A stretch of 64,000 bases of DNA from Gaiellasilicea sp963705515 (GCA_963705515.1 CAVPJV010000002.1:186001-250000); one strand, 5' to 3'. Counted from the first letter of the stretch, positions 18,973-27,275 are shown. Numbers and translations: made by a program. The notes: generated from the sequence alone by a model not told the origin.

Positions 18973-19422
18973 GTGGCGGAGGAGACGCATGAGGAGCGGG
19001 TCAACCGCGAGCTGATCGAGCTGCTGAACGAGCTGCGCGTCGCGCTCCCGGGCGTGCAGGTGCTCTTCGCGTTCCTGCTCGCCGTCCCGTTCTCGCAGCG
19101 CTTCGCCAAGACGACGGAGCTGCAGCGCGTCGCCTACATGGCTGCACTGCTGAGTACGCTCGCGGGCTCGGTGTTCCTGATCGCGCCGACCGCGTACCAC
19201 CGGCTCCGCTTCCGCGACCGCGACAAGGAAGCGCTGCTCCAGATCTCCAACGCCTTCGCGATCATCGGCGTCGTCTTCCTCGCGATCGGGATGACCGCCG
19301 CGGTCTTCCTCGTCACCGACATGATCTTCAAGGGGATCGCGACGACGGTCGTCACCGTCGCGACGGCGGCGCTGTTCGCGACGGTCTGGTTCGTGCTGCC
19401 GCTGGCCCGAAAGGCGCGCTAG
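18973..19422 (+). CDS. DUF6328 family membrane protein
   Basis: A 149-residue protein with four hydrophobic helices (QVLFAFLLAVPFSQ, VAYMAALLSTLAGSVFLIA, SNAFAIIGVVFLAIGMTAAV, TVATAALFATVWFVLPL) and a conserved N-terminal ERVNRELIELLNELRVALPG. This pattern is shared by the uncharacterised DUF6328 family found across actinobacteria. The function is unknown. The GTG start has TACGCT 6 nt upstream, consistent with a leaderless transcript. Its stop codon overlaps the stop of the convergent dehydratase gene at the palindrome CTAG. Confidence 0.75.
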   Translation: MAEETHEERVNRELIELLNELRVALPGVQVLFAFLLAVPFSQRFAKTTELQRVAYMAALLSTLAGSVFLIAPTAYHRLRFRDRDKEALLQISNAFAIIGVVFLAIGMTAAVFLVTDMIFKGIATTVVTVATAALFATVWFVLPLARKAR

Positions 19423-20369
19423 TCCGGCGTCTCGCCGCGGAGGATCGCCGCCAGCCGGCCGGCGTCGATGTTCCCGCCCGAGACGATGCAGACGAGCTTG
19501 CGTCCGGGCACGCGGCCGGACAGGGCAGCCGCGACGGCGAGCGCGCCGGCGCCCTCCGCGATCACCCGCGCCCGCTCGGCGAGGAGGCGCACGGCCGCGG
19601 CGGTGTCGTCGAGCGAGACCACCTCGGCGCCGGCGAGGAGCGGGCGTGCGCGCTCCCACATCGCCGGCAGGACGACCTTGGCGCCGGCACCGTCGACGAA
19701 CGAGGGGGCGAAGCCGGGCGCCTGGCTCGGCTCGCCGGCGGCGAGCGCAGCGCTGACCGCGGCGCCCGTCTCCGGCTGGACGGCATAGACGCGGGTCTCG
19801 GGGCGCAGCGCCGCCAGCGCGCTCGCGATCCCGGTGAACAGGCCTCCGCCGCCCCACGGCACGAGCACCGCATCGGCGTCCGGGAGATCCTCTGCGAGCT
19901 CGAGCCCGATCGTGCCGTTGCCCGCGATCACGCGCTCGTCCTGAACGGGATGGACGAAGAGCCCGTCGGCGTCGTCGTAGCGGGAGGTGGTCATGATCTC
20001 CCACCAGCGCTCGTACGGCACCTTCACGACCCGGCCGCCGAGCCGCTCGATTGCGTCGAGCTTCGTCTGGGGCGCCTGCTCGGGGACGACGATCGTCGCC
20101 GGGACGCCGAGCTCGCGGGCGGCCCAGGCGACGCCTTGCGCCATGTTGCCGGCGCTGACCGTGACGACGCCCTGCGCCGTCGCGGCCGCCGGGGCACTGC
20201 GGATCGCATTGGCGGCGCCCCGGATCTTGAAGGAGCCGATCGGCTGCAGGTTCTCGAGCTTGAGCCAGATCTCGGCCGGCGCGTCCACCTGCAGCCGGAC
20301 GAGGGGCGTGCGGATCGCGGCGCCGGCGATCGTCTCCCGCGCGCGCTCGATCTCGGGGAGGCCGATCAG
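19419..20369 (-). CDS. Threonine/serine dehydratase, PLP-dependent (CTG start)
   Basis: A 316-residue fold-type II PLP enzyme that deaminates threonine or serine to a 2-oxo acid. The PLP lysine is K49 in LQPIGSFKIRGA, the substrate/cofactor loops are VSAGNMAQGVAWAA and VPWGGGGLFTG, and the C-terminus has CIVSGGNIDAG. There is no ACT regulatory domain, so it resembles catabolic TdcB. No ATG, GTG or TTG precedes the conserved N-terminus LIGLPEIERARETIAG. A CTG at 20369, which overlaps the preceding gene's TGA as CTGA, is the likely start. The upstream partner is an ornithine cyclodeaminase homolog, so an amino-acid catabolic pair is likely. Confidence 0.87.
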   Translation of the reverse strand: MIGLPEIERARETIAGAAIRTPLVRLQVDAPAEIWLKLENLQPIGSFKIRGAANAIRSAPAAATAQGVVTVSAGNMAQGVAWAARELGVPATIVVPEQAPQTKLDAIERLGGRVVKVPYERWWEIMTTSRYDDADGLFVHPVQDERVIAGNGTIGLELAEDLPDADAVLVPWGGGGLFTGIASALAALRPETRVYAVQPETGAAVSAALAAGEPSQAPGFAPSFVDGAGAKVVLPAMWERARPLLAGAEVVSLDDTAAAVRLLAERARVIAEGAGALAVAAALSGRVPGRKLVCIVSGGNIDAGRLAAILRGETPD

Positions 20370-21280
20370 AACTCGACCTCGGTGCCGACGCCCTGCTCCT
20401 TCGCCTTGCGGACGACCAGCTCGGCCGTCGCGAGGTCCTCGACACCGAGCCCGAGCGACTTGAACACGGTCAGCTCCTCGGGGGTTGTCCGGCCCGGGTG
20501 CGTCCCCGCGAGGACCTCCCCGAGCTCGGCCGCGATCCGCTCGTCGCCGAACCCGGCCAGCAGCAGGTCGCCCGCTTCGTTCAGCGCCGACTCGCGCCGG
20601 TCGACGAAGAGCGTCGCGTCTGCCACCGTCGCCGCGTCCAGCTCACGGGCGCTCGGGACGCTCGAGCCGACCGCGTTCACGTGCGCTCCGGGCTTGAGCC
20701 AGCCGCGCTCGAGGATCGGCTCGCGTGCGCTCGTGCAGGTGCAGACGACGTCGGCCTCGCGGAGCACCTCTTCGGGCGTGCCGTCGTCGCGGCGTGCCCA
20801 CGCGCGGACTTCGGCCTCCGGGAGCACGGACCGCATCGCCTCGTCGTGCGAGCGCGCCTGGACGCCGCCGCCGAGAATCGCGACGACGCTCGCTTCGGGC
20901 CGCGCCAGCGCGCGGGTCGCGACGGCCGACACCGCGGCCGTGCGGATCTCGGTGATCGCGGACGCGTTCAGGAGCGCCCGCAGCTGGCCGGTCTCGCCGT
21001 CGTGGAGCAGGACGGCACCCTGGTGCGCGTCCAGGCCGCGTGCCGGGTTCCCGGGGGCGATCACGATCTCCTTCAGCGACCACGCCGGCCGCCGGCCGCC
21101 GCGGTAGGCGGGCATCAGGCCCATCAGGGTGTCCGAGCCGTCGGGACGCGTCACGGGCCGGAGCGGCTGGTGCAGCTCGCCGCGCGCCAGCGAGCGCAGC
21201 ACCTCCTCCATCGCCTCGATGCACTCGCCCATCGTCAGCAGCAAGCGGACCTGATGCTCGTCGAGGATCAGGACGCTCAT
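20366..21280 (-). CDS. Ornithine cyclodeaminase / mu-crystallin family protein
   Basis: A 304-residue NAD(P)-binding enzyme of the ornithine cyclodeaminase/mu-crystallin family. It has WSLKEIVIAPGNPARGLDAH (substrate region), TEIRTAAVSAVATRALARPE and the dinucleotide loop VAILGGGVQARSHDEAM. C-terminal VFKSLGLGVEDLATAELV is characteristic. Members include ornithine cyclodeaminase, alanine dehydrogenase and ketimine reductases, so the precise reaction is open. Coupled starts on both sides (ATGA with the aldo/keto reductase, CTGA with the dehydratase) place it in a three-gene unit. Confidence 0.87.
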   Translation of the reverse strand: MSVLILDEHQVRLLLTMGECIEAMEEVLRSLARGELHQPLRPVTRPDGSDTLMGLMPAYRGGRRPAWSLKEIVIAPGNPARGLDAHQGAVLLHDGETGQLRALLNASAITEIRTAAVSAVATRALARPEASVVAILGGGVQARSHDEAMRSVLPEAEVRAWARRDDGTPEEVLREADVVCTCTSAREPILERGWLKPGAHVNAVGSSVPSARELDAATVADATLFVDRRESALNEAGDLLLAGFGDERIAAELGEVLAGTHPGRTTPEELTVFKSLGLGVEDLATAELVVRKAKEQGVGTEVEF

Positions 21281-22233
21281 GCGAAGAGCTCCGCGAGCTG
21301 CTCGTGCTCGGGTGGGGAGAGGTCGAGCTGGAGCGCTTCGAGCGCCGGGCGAAGCTGGTCGGGGCCGCGTGGGCCGATGACGACGGCGGTGACGTGGGGA
21401 TGACCGAGCAGCCAGGCGATTGCGAGCGCGGCAGGGGTCGTGCCCCGTTCGCGCGCGATCGCCTCGAAGGACTCGAGCGCGTCGTAGACGCGACCGTCCT
21501 CCAGGTGGCGGTAAGGCTCGGGCCGCAGCGTCATCCGCGACCCCGCCGGCGGCTCCTCGCCGCGGCGGTACTTCCCCGTCAGCCAGCCCCCGGCCAGCGG
21601 GCTGAAGGGCGTGTAGCCGAGGCCTTCCCGGACGACGACGGGGAGGACGCCGGTCTCGTCGTCCCGCTCGAGCAGCGAGTGCGAGTTCTGCACCCAGGCG
21701 GGGCGGCCGTGGTGGAGCGCCTCCTCGAGCCAGTCGCCGTCGACGTTGCTGCCGCCGTAGGCGCGGATCTTCCCGTCGGCGACGAGCGCTTCGAAGCCGC
21801 CGATCGTGTCGACGACCGGTGTGTCCGGGTCCATCTCATGCGCGAGGTAGAGGTCGACCGAGTCGACGCCGAGTCGGTCGAGGCTCGACGCGAGCTGGCG
21901 CTCGATCCGCTCGGGCGCGAGGCCGGAATCTGCACCCTCGCTCATCGGGTTGAAGGTCTTCGTCGTCAGGACGATCCGGTCGCGCACCTCAGGCCCCTGC
22001 GAGCGGAGCCAGTTGCCGAGGTAGGTCTCGCTGCGCCCCCCGCCGTACGCGTCGGCGGTGTCGTACGTCGTGATCCCGGCCTCCCAGGCGGCATCGAGCA
22101 GCCCGTGCGCCTCGCCCTCCGTCTCACCTGCGCCGAAGAACGCCGGCGACGAGCCGATGCCGCCGAAGTTGCCGCAGCCGAGGATGATGCGGGACACGTC
22201 GACGCCGCTGCGGCCGAGCGCTCGGTGCTCCAT
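21277..22233 (-). CDS. Aldo/keto reductase
   Basis: A 318-residue NADPH-dependent oxidoreductase with an (alpha/beta)8 barrel. It begins MEHRALGRSGVDVSRIILGC. Catalytic Asp and Tyr are in TYDTADAYGGGRSETYLG, the lysine is in VLTTKTFNPM and the histidine is in VDLYLAHEMDPDT. C-terminal cofactor residues are in VVIGPRGPDQL. The start is ATG 22233 because the protein aligns there and TAGCAT lies 7 nt upstream, overlapping the stop codon of the XRE gene. It therefore probably has its own leaderless transcript. The substrate is unknown. Confidence 0.9.
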   Translation of the reverse strand: MEHRALGRSGVDVSRIILGCGNFGGIGSSPAFFGAGETEGEAHGLLDAAWEAGITTYDTADAYGGGRSETYLGNWLRSQGPEVRDRIVLTTKTFNPMSEGADSGLAPERIERQLASSLDRLGVDSVDLYLAHEMDPDTPVVDTIGGFEALVADGKIRAYGGSNVDGDWLEEALHHGRPAWVQNSHSLLERDDETGVLPVVVREGLGYTPFSPLAGGWLTGKYRRGEEPPAGSRMTLRPEPYRHLEDGRVYDALESFEAIARERGTTPAALAIAWLLGHPHVTAVVIGPRGPDQLRPALEALQLDLSPPEHEQLAELFA

Positions 22234-22243
22234 TGGCGCGATG

Positions 22244-22729
22244 CTACGCGCTGGCGCTGAGATCGTCGGCGTAGTCGAGCAGCGCGAGCGCGTCGCGGGC
22301 CAGCTCGGCCGCGCGGCTGCGCTCACCGCGCTCGGCCAGCAGGCGCGAGTGGTCCCAGAGCGCGCGAGCCCGCGACGCCGGATCCTCGAGCCCGTTGCTC
22401 GGTCGCTGCTCGGCCGGGCTCGGCTCCGGGCGCCCGCCGGCGAGCCTGCGCTCGACCTCGGCTTCGATCAGCTCGGGCGGCGGTTGCTTGATCTGCTCGA
22501 CGCCCGTGGCGAGGTACTGCTCGTCGGCGTTCAGCTTCGCCGCCAGCTTGCGCAGCAACTGCAGCGACGGGACGCGATCCCCGGCTTCGAGCCGGGAGAT
22601 GTACGCCGCCGAACACCCCGGGAACGAGAGTTGTCGCTGGGAGAGGCCTGCCGCGAGCCGAGCTTCCTTGATTCGCCGGCCGACCGCCGCAGGGTCGTCG
22701 ACGTGTGAGTGGTAGTGCGGTGCAGTCAT
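22244..22729 (-). CDS. XRE family transcriptional regulator
   Basis: A 161-residue DNA-binding protein with an N-terminal Cro/C1-type helix-turn-helix: GRRIKEARLAAGLSQRQLSF, SAAYISRLEAGDRVPSLQLL, KLAAKLNADEQYLATG. The C-terminal part (about 85-161) is rich in Arg/Glu/Ala and looks like a single TPR-like helical repeat (ALWDHSRLLAERGERSRAAE), perhaps a dimerisation or sensing region. ATG 22729 is preferred over an earlier in-frame codon because the HTH is nearby. It lies just upstream of the aldo/keto reductase and may regulate that unit; the target is not shown by the sequence. Confidence 0.8.
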   Translation of the reverse strand: MTAPHYHSHVDDPAAVGRRIKEARLAAGLSQRQLSFPGCSAAYISRLEAGDRVPSLQLLRKLAAKLNADEQYLATGVEQIKQPPPELIEAEVERRLAGGRPEPSPAEQRPSNGLEDPASRARALWDHSRLLAERGERSRAAELARDALALLDYADDLSASA

Positions 22730-22917
22730 CGCGAGCCGCAATCGCGAGGCAGGACAGCCGCAGACGCCTGCCCGCGGGCGAAGCGGGACCGGCGCTGGTT
22801 CGTCTCAATGCTCTACGCGCTTAAGGCATTCACCTCCTCGGAGACCCCGCGGGCCGGACCGGTCCGCTGGCGTCCGAGTGTAAACCGATGCCTTCCGTCA
22901 AACAACGGCCCATCCGT

Positions 22918-24330
22918 CTAGGTGCCGACGATCGTCAACACCCTCCGCTTGGCCGGCGTCGAGGCCGTGTTCGCATCGATCTCGGCCCGGTAGGTGCCGC
23001 CCTTCACGACCACGAGGCCCGTCAGCCGGACCGTGATCGTGCAGTCGAATGCGAGCGCGGTCGAGGCCTGGCCTGCGGCGATGCTGTGCAGACCGGAGAA
23101 GGCGCGCCACGCAACGCCGACCGGTGTGCCGGGCACGTTGTTCGTGCACATGTCCCGGTAGTTGACGTTGACGAGCGGGTTGGCGGTGCCGCCCTTGACG
23201 CTCACCTTGCCGTTGAGCTTGTCGACGGGCTTTGCCGCCGCCGCCCACTTCGACGCCGCGGGCTTGGCCGCGCCCGACGTTCGATAGACACCGCTCTGCC
23301 ACGGGCTGCCGGCGGAGTCGCGGAAGACGAACCAGATGAACATCGGGATCCGCGCGTCCTTCTTCGCGAACGAGATCGCCTGCGGCACGTAGGCGGCCTG
23401 CTGCGCCTCGGTGACGCCCTTCGGCTCGCCCGGCTTCGTCTCGTTGCCGTACTCGGTGACCCAGACCGGGATGTTCTTGCGGCCGAACCACTTGTCGAGA
23501 TCGCTCTCGAACTGCTTCATCGTGCTGAAGGCGACGTTCGGATAGCGCACCTTCTGCGCCGGCCCCTGGTTCACCGGCACCGGATACGGGTGCTGCGCCC
23601 AGGCGTCGAACTTGAGCTTCTTGTTCGCCTGCGCGACCATCTTCGCGAACGTGCCGGGCGTGGTCGAGTCGGTCGAGCCCTGCTTCGGCTTGTCCTTGCC
23701 GTTGGACGAGGTCTCGCCGATCGCGACCAGTGCCTTCGGGCTACCCGCTTTGATCCCGGCGTAGCCGGCCGCAGCCAGCTTCGCGTAGGCGGCCGGGCTG
23801 ACGATCTTGCCCTTCTTGTCGAACTGGGGGGCGAGGAAGTTGCCGAGGTTCGACTCGTTCCAGATCCCGTAGAAGCGCACGAACGGATATCCGGCCCGCC
23901 GGCCGTTGTAGCGGGTCGCGAGCGCGCGCGCGAAGTTCTGGAAGTCCGCCATCTTCGTCGGCAGGTACGCCGGGCCCTTGTTGCCGTTCGCCCACTTCGG
24001 CGTGCCCCAGATCGTCATCAGCACTTCCATCCCGCGCTGCTGGGTGTTACGGACGAACTCGTCCAGGTCGGCGAAGCGGTACGCGGGATCGTTGGGGTTC
24101 GTGGCGCTCCCCGGCCGCTTCGGCGCGACGCTTCGCCACTCGACGAGCGTGCGCACGATCGTCGCGTTCGCGGCGCGCACCTTGTCGAGCTCGGCCTGGC
24201 GGTTGTTGCCATAGCGCAGCACGGGGTCGTCGTGAAAGCCGATCCACATCCGCTCCTCCGCGGAGGCGGAGCCGGCGGCGAGGGCGAGGACTGCAGTAGC
24301 AGCGACGAGCAGACGGGCAAGAACGGGCAC
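22918..24330 (-). CDS. Secreted (alpha/beta)8-barrel glycoside hydrolase, GH39/GH5-like
   Basis: A 470-residue exported protein. A signal peptide (PVLARLLVAATAVLALAAG then SASAEE) precedes a clan GH-A type barrel. The presumed acid/base is E159 in FYGIWNESNLGNF and the presumed nucleophile is E293 in IPVWVTEYGNE, with MTIWGTPKWANG between. A beta-sandwich-like C-terminal segment follows (380-470). The substrate is unknown. The GTG start has AGGAGG about 10 nt upstream. A paralog of similar length lies at 27276-28568, sharing the xTPxWANG, WNE and TEYG landmarks. Confidence 0.8.
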   Translation of the reverse strand: MPVLARLLVAATAVLALAAGSASAEERMWIGFHDDPVLRYGNNRQAELDKVRAANATIVRTLVEWRSVAPKRPGSATNPNDPAYRFADLDEFVRNTQQRGMEVLMTIWGTPKWANGNKGPAYLPTKMADFQNFARALATRYNGRRAGYPFVRFYGIWNESNLGNFLAPQFDKKGKIVSPAAYAKLAAAGYAGIKAGSPKALVAIGETSSNGKDKPKQGSTDSTTPGTFAKMVAQANKKLKFDAWAQHPYPVPVNQGPAQKVRYPNVAFSTMKQFESDLDKWFGRKNIPVWVTEYGNETKPGEPKGVTEAQQAAYVPQAISFAKKDARIPMFIWFVFRDSAGSPWQSGVYRTSGAAKPAASKWAAAAKPVDKLNGKVSVKGGTANPLVNVNYRDMCTNNVPGTPVGVAWRAFSGLHSIAAGQASTALAFDCTITVRLTGLVVVKGGTYRAEIDANTASTPAKRRVLTIVGT

Positions 24331-24405
24331 GAGCGCGGGGACCTCCTGGGACGAGTGCGGACGACGGGACGCTAGCGAGAACGCAAGACGTGAGCGCGGC
24401 TTGGC

Positions 24406-25080
24406 CTACTCGCAGCCGAAGCCGTCGCCGTCCCCGTCGAGGCGGTATGCGTCGGTGCCGACGACGCGGACGGGAGCGGCTCCAAGTGCACGGACGTCGG
24501 CGCAGTCGAGGTCGCCGACGATCGGCAGGCAGGGTGTGTAGCTCGGGTGGCAGCCTCGGGCCGGCGACGGTACGACCGGTCGGACCGTCGTGCCGCACGC
24601 TTTCCATGCTCCGGCCGGCGCGGACTTCGCGCGGCTCTCGGCGGTGCGATACGCAGACAGGCGCTCGAACGGGGCCTGGTAGACGTAGACCTTCGCGAAG
24701 CCGCCGGCGACGAGCTGGTAGCCGAGATCGCGGCCGCCCGGGAGCCAGACGTACGCGAGCAGCCGCCCGTAGCGGTCGCGCGTGTCCTGCGTCCGGTCAC
24801 CGCGGAGGACAACGGGCTTCGAGAGTGCAAGCTGCCTTGCGCGCGCGGTTGCCGCTGAGGCAAAGCAGTCGCCGCGCTCGGCGGCGTCGATCCCGATCAA
24901 CCGCACCCGCTCGCTCCTGCCGCCCGCGAGCCGCACCCGGACCGTGTCGCCGTCCACCACCTCGGTGACGACGCCCTTCCACGTGAAGCCTCCGGTCGCT
25001 GCCGCCGCTGCGTGGCCGGCCAGGACCAGGCCGGTGCACGCCAGCAAGCAGAAGGATGTGGTGATCGCGGCGCGTTTCAA
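24406..25080 (-). CDS. Secreted thermonuclease-family nuclease with C-terminal excalibur domain
   Basis: A 224-residue exported protein. The N-terminus is a signal peptide (ITTSFCLLACTGLVLAGHA). The staphylococcal-nuclease core spans about 33-150, with VVDGDTVRVRL and the presumed catalytic residues R60, E68 (RLIGIDAAERGD) and R106 (RYGRLLAYVW). The C-terminus (about 172-224) ends CADV...RLDGDGDGFGCE, an excalibur calcium-binding motif (DxDxDGxxCE). It would degrade nucleic acids at or outside the cell surface. The start is TTG 25080. There is a 75-bp gap to the downstream glycosidase gene. Confidence 0.88.
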   Translation of the reverse strand: MKRAAITTSFCLLACTGLVLAGHAAAAATGGFTWKGVVTEVVDGDTVRVRLAGGRSERVRLIGIDAAERGDCFASAATARARQLALSKPVVLRGDRTQDTRDRYGRLLAYVWLPGGRDLGYQLVAGGFAKVYVYQAPFERLSAYRTAESRAKSAPAGAWKACGTTVRPVVPSPARGCHPSYTPCLPIVGDLDCADVRALGAAPVRVVGTDAYRLDGDGDGFGCE

Positions 25081-25152
25081 GCGGCGGCCAGGATGCCCGT
25101 TACGGCCATGACCGTCAATGGGCCGATCGGCCCTTCTTGCCGCGAGGAACGC

Positions 25153-25311
25153 CTAGCGGCCGATCCGCGTCCGGCGCCGGATGCCGAGGCGCCGCTGGAG
25201 CGCCCGGTCCTCCTCTCCGTCCTTGCGGGCCGCCCAGACGAAGGCGGCGAAGACGACGACCACGCTGAGGAGCGAGATGGCGAGGAGCAAGATTCCGGCG
25301 GCTGTAGTCAC
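25153..25311 (-). CDS. Small single-helix membrane protein
   Basis: A predicted 52-residue protein. It has one hydrophobic helix (AAGILLLAISLLSVVVVFAA) followed by a charged tail (ARKDGEEDRALQRRLGIRRR). The function is unknown. GTG 25311 puts the helix at the N-terminus; a longer form from TTG 25341 is possible. Codon use is GC-rich at third positions like its neighbours, which supports it being real, but the gene is short and has no clear ribosome-binding site. Confidence 0.5.
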   Translation of the reverse strand: MTTAAGILLLAISLLSVVVVFAAFVWAARKDGEEDRALQRRLGIRRRTRIGR

Positions 25312-25376
25312 GGTCTCAGCTACCGAGCATGGCAGATGCAACGGCGTTGACCCGACAGCCGTTGTAGGATCGTCCG

Positions 25377-25763
25377 GTGATCCGCTTCATCGTCAGGACG
25401 GGAATCCTTCTGGTCGCCAACGCCGTCGGCCTGCTGGTCGCGGCTGCGCTCCTCGAAGGGGTGCAGCTCGATGCAGGCGGCTTCATCGTCGCCGTCATCG
25501 TCTTCACGGTCGTCTTCGCGCTGATGCAGCCGTTCCTGGCGAGCCAGCTTCGCAGGCGCAACTCGTCGGCGATCGGGGGGGTTGCCCTGATCGCCTCTCT
25601 GATCGGGCTGATCGTGACGGACATCGTCTCTGACGGCCTCTCGATCGACGGTTTGGGAGCGTGGATCGGAGCGGCGGTGCTCGTGTGGGCCGGCGGGCTC
25701 CTCGCCGCCTTCATCCTCCCCTACCTCGGCCTGAAGAAGTATCTGGAGGAGAACCGGGCCTGA
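25377..25763 (+). CDS. Four-helix membrane protein, phage-holin superfamily IV-like
   Basis: A 128-residue protein with four hydrophobic helices. The pattern (IRFIVRTGILLVANAVGLL, VAVIVFTVVFALMQPFL, AIGGVALIASLIGLIVTDI, AAVLVWAGGLLAAFILPYL) matches the mycobacterial-type 4-TMS phage holin superfamily, common in actinobacterial chromosomes outside prophages. There is no nearby lysis cassette, so a lysis role is not implied. The GTG at 25377 has TAGGAT 6 nt upstream and TTGACC further up, so the mRNA is probably leaderless. Confidence 0.72.
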   Translation: MIRFIVRTGILLVANAVGLLVAAALLEGVQLDAGGFIVAVIVFTVVFALMQPFLASQLRRRNSSAIGGVALIASLIGLIVTDIVSDGLSIDGLGAWIGAAVLVWAGGLLAAFILPYLGLKKYLEENRA

Positions 25764-25789
25764 CGGACCAAACGGGCCGCGGCGAGGTT

Positions 25790-25843
25790 CTAGAACTTCA
25801 GCGCGGCGCGCATGCGCGCGATGAGAGCGTTCAACTTGCTCAT
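25790..25843 (-). CDS. 17-residue micro-ORF with strong ribosome-binding site
   Basis: A tiny open frame, MSKLNALIARMRAALKF, preceded by GAGAGGAGAGAAC, an excellent Shine-Dalgarno sequence 4-8 nt before the ATG. The ATG overlaps the stop of the 78-residue gene upstream (ATGA), the same coupling used by real operons in this window. The peptide would be a cationic amphipathic helix (K3, R10, R12, K16 spaced among leucines and alanines). No known family is recognised. It could be a genuine microprotein, a leader peptide or chance, but the ribosome-binding site and overlap argue against chance. Confidence 0.4.
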   Translation of the reverse strand: MSKLNALIARMRAALKF

Positions 25844-26076
25844 GTTCTCTCCTCTCGAGTGCGCTCCAGATACTTCCGATACTCCACGTACGCGGCGAGT
25901 GGCACGTAATCGTGCTTCTGGGCATCGGGATAGAAGCGCGCGAGGAAGCCCGCCCACTCGAGACGTTCACCCGTCGGCGCCGTGGGCAGTGGAGGCCCGC
26001 CCTCGTTCTCCCACGCTGCCAACGGGATGACAGCCTGTGCTGGAAGTGGCATGGCGCCACCAGCGTGTGTGCTCAT
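25840..26076 (-). CDS. Hypothetical 78-residue protein
   Basis: A short gene of unknown function. The C-terminal half (LEWAGFLARFYPDAQKHDYV then PLAAYVEYRKYLE) looks like a small helical domain with conserved-looking aromatic residues; the N-terminus is low-complexity. No transmembrane segment or signal peptide is seen. It sits in a stretch (25900-26340) of visibly lower GC than the neighbourhood and is coupled to the micro-ORF at 25790-25843. The 307 bp upstream (26077-26383) contain no other convincing gene, only the promoter area for the plus-strand gene at 26384. Confidence 0.45.
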   Translation of the reverse strand: MSTHAGGAMPLPAQAVIPLAAWENEGGPPLPTAPTGERLEWAGFLARFYPDAQKHDYVPLAAYVEYRKYLERTREERT

Positions 26077-26383
26077 GTTCGGCCTTCAGTCTGCGGAAGA
26101 TCCGCTGTACCGACGAAGGCGGCCATAGAAAGACACGAGCATCCCGGTGGAACGCTCGCTGCGTCTGGGTCGGGCGCTTGTGGCGCAAGTCACATGCTAG
26201 CACTCGTCCCTTCGAAACAGTGAACACGAATCGCTGCTACGTTGAACCCAGCGCGTTTGGCTCTTGCATCGAAGCCGCCGAGGCTCTGCACGTTCCTCTT
26301 CGTCTGTCACACCTGGCCTGAGCGCCGCCGCGGGAGTCCGTTCGGACCTTCCTGCCCTGAGAGATGAACAGAAGGAGCATCAC

Positions 26384-26695
26384 ATGCATGCGACCATTCG
26401 TCGTTACGAGGGTGTGGACCAGAATCGCACCGTCGAGCTGACCCGCAAGGTCAACGAGACCCTCGTCCCGCAGCTGCGCAAGCTGCAGGGCTTCAAGGGC
26501 TACTACATGATCGAGTCCGGCAACGGTGTTCTCAGCTCGCTCGGGCTCTTCGAGAACCCCGAGCAGATCGAGGAGTCGACCAAGCTCGCCTCGAGCTGGG
26601 TTCGCGACGAGAAGCTCGAGACCGCGTTCCCGAACCCGCCGAAGATCACGAGCGGGAAGATCGTCGCCCAGAGCAACGGCGTCGCCGTCGCCTAA
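26384..26695 (+). CDS. Dimeric alpha/beta-barrel-like small protein
   Basis: A 103-residue cytoplasmic protein, MHATIRRYEGVDQNRTVELT onward. The beta-alpha-beta pattern with VPQLRKLQGFKGYYMIESGN and LGLFENPEQIEESTKLASSW is like the antibiotic-biosynthesis-monooxygenase/stress-responsive dimeric alpha-beta barrel fold. It has no recognisable active-site residues, so only the fold is suggested. An AAGGAG ribosome-binding site lies about 8 nt before the ATG. Confidence 0.65.
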   Translation: MHATIRRYEGVDQNRTVELTRKVNETLVPQLRKLQGFKGYYMIESGNGVLSSLGLFENPEQIEESTKLASSWVRDEKLETAFPNPPKITSGKIVAQSNGVAVA

Positions 26696-26853
26696 GGGCC
26701 GACCAAGACTGGCTCGCCAGCGAGCCTGTCGGAGCTGCGAGAGCGCCGGGCCCTTCGGGGCTCGGCGCCTCCCTCTCACCGCCGGCCAGGCACGCGACGC
26801 CGCTACCGCCGCAGCCCAGGCGGTCGAGGTCTCTCGTCGGTTCGGCAGCCCAG

Positions 26854-27090
26854 CTAGGAAGCGTCGTCCGGGGCGCTCTCGCCCGGTTGTTCGTGGCGCC
26901 GCATTGCCTCGTAGACGGCATCCCAATGCTGTGAGATCTCCTGCATCGAGCGGGCTGTCGTCAAGGCCGCGCCTTCGAGTCTGGCTATCACAGGATCCAC
27001 CTCCGCCAGTCGTGCCTCGAGCCGCGTGATCCTGGCGCCGAGGGCGCTCAGCTGCTGAGCGATGACCTCCGATTCGCTGCTTGTGGCCAT
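26854..27090 (-). CDS. Small coiled-coil protein
   Basis: A 78-residue hypothetical protein. Residues 5-45 have a heptad-like pattern (IAQQLSALGARITRLEARLA then EVDPVIARLEGAAL), predicting a coiled coil, followed by a polar tail. No known family is recognised. It converges with the gene at 26384 and is separated from it by 158 bp in which I see nothing else. It is divergent from the glycosidase gene at 27276. Confidence 0.5.
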   Translation of the reverse strand: MATSSESEVIAQQLSALGARITRLEARLAEVDPVIARLEGAALTTARSMQEISQHWDAVYEAMRRHEQPGESAPDDAS

Positions 27091-27275
27091 TTCATGCGGG
27101 ATTGTCCCATGTCGCCGACCAAAAATCGATCGGTTCGGCGGCGCTTGAAGGACGTACCGTTCGCGGCTGCGCCGTGCTCGCGTGCGGCTCGAGCGGCCCG
27201 CTGTGACCCGTCGGATCAGATAACGACTCGGGCTGCCCTTGCGGACGGCGGTGAACGGTTAAGGTCGAGCAGCGG

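Noticed and set aside
25967..26227. An 86-residue minus-strand frame upstream of the 78-residue gene
   Set aside because: It overlaps the better-supported 78-residue gene in another frame, has no clear ribosome-binding site, and shows no conserved-looking pattern.
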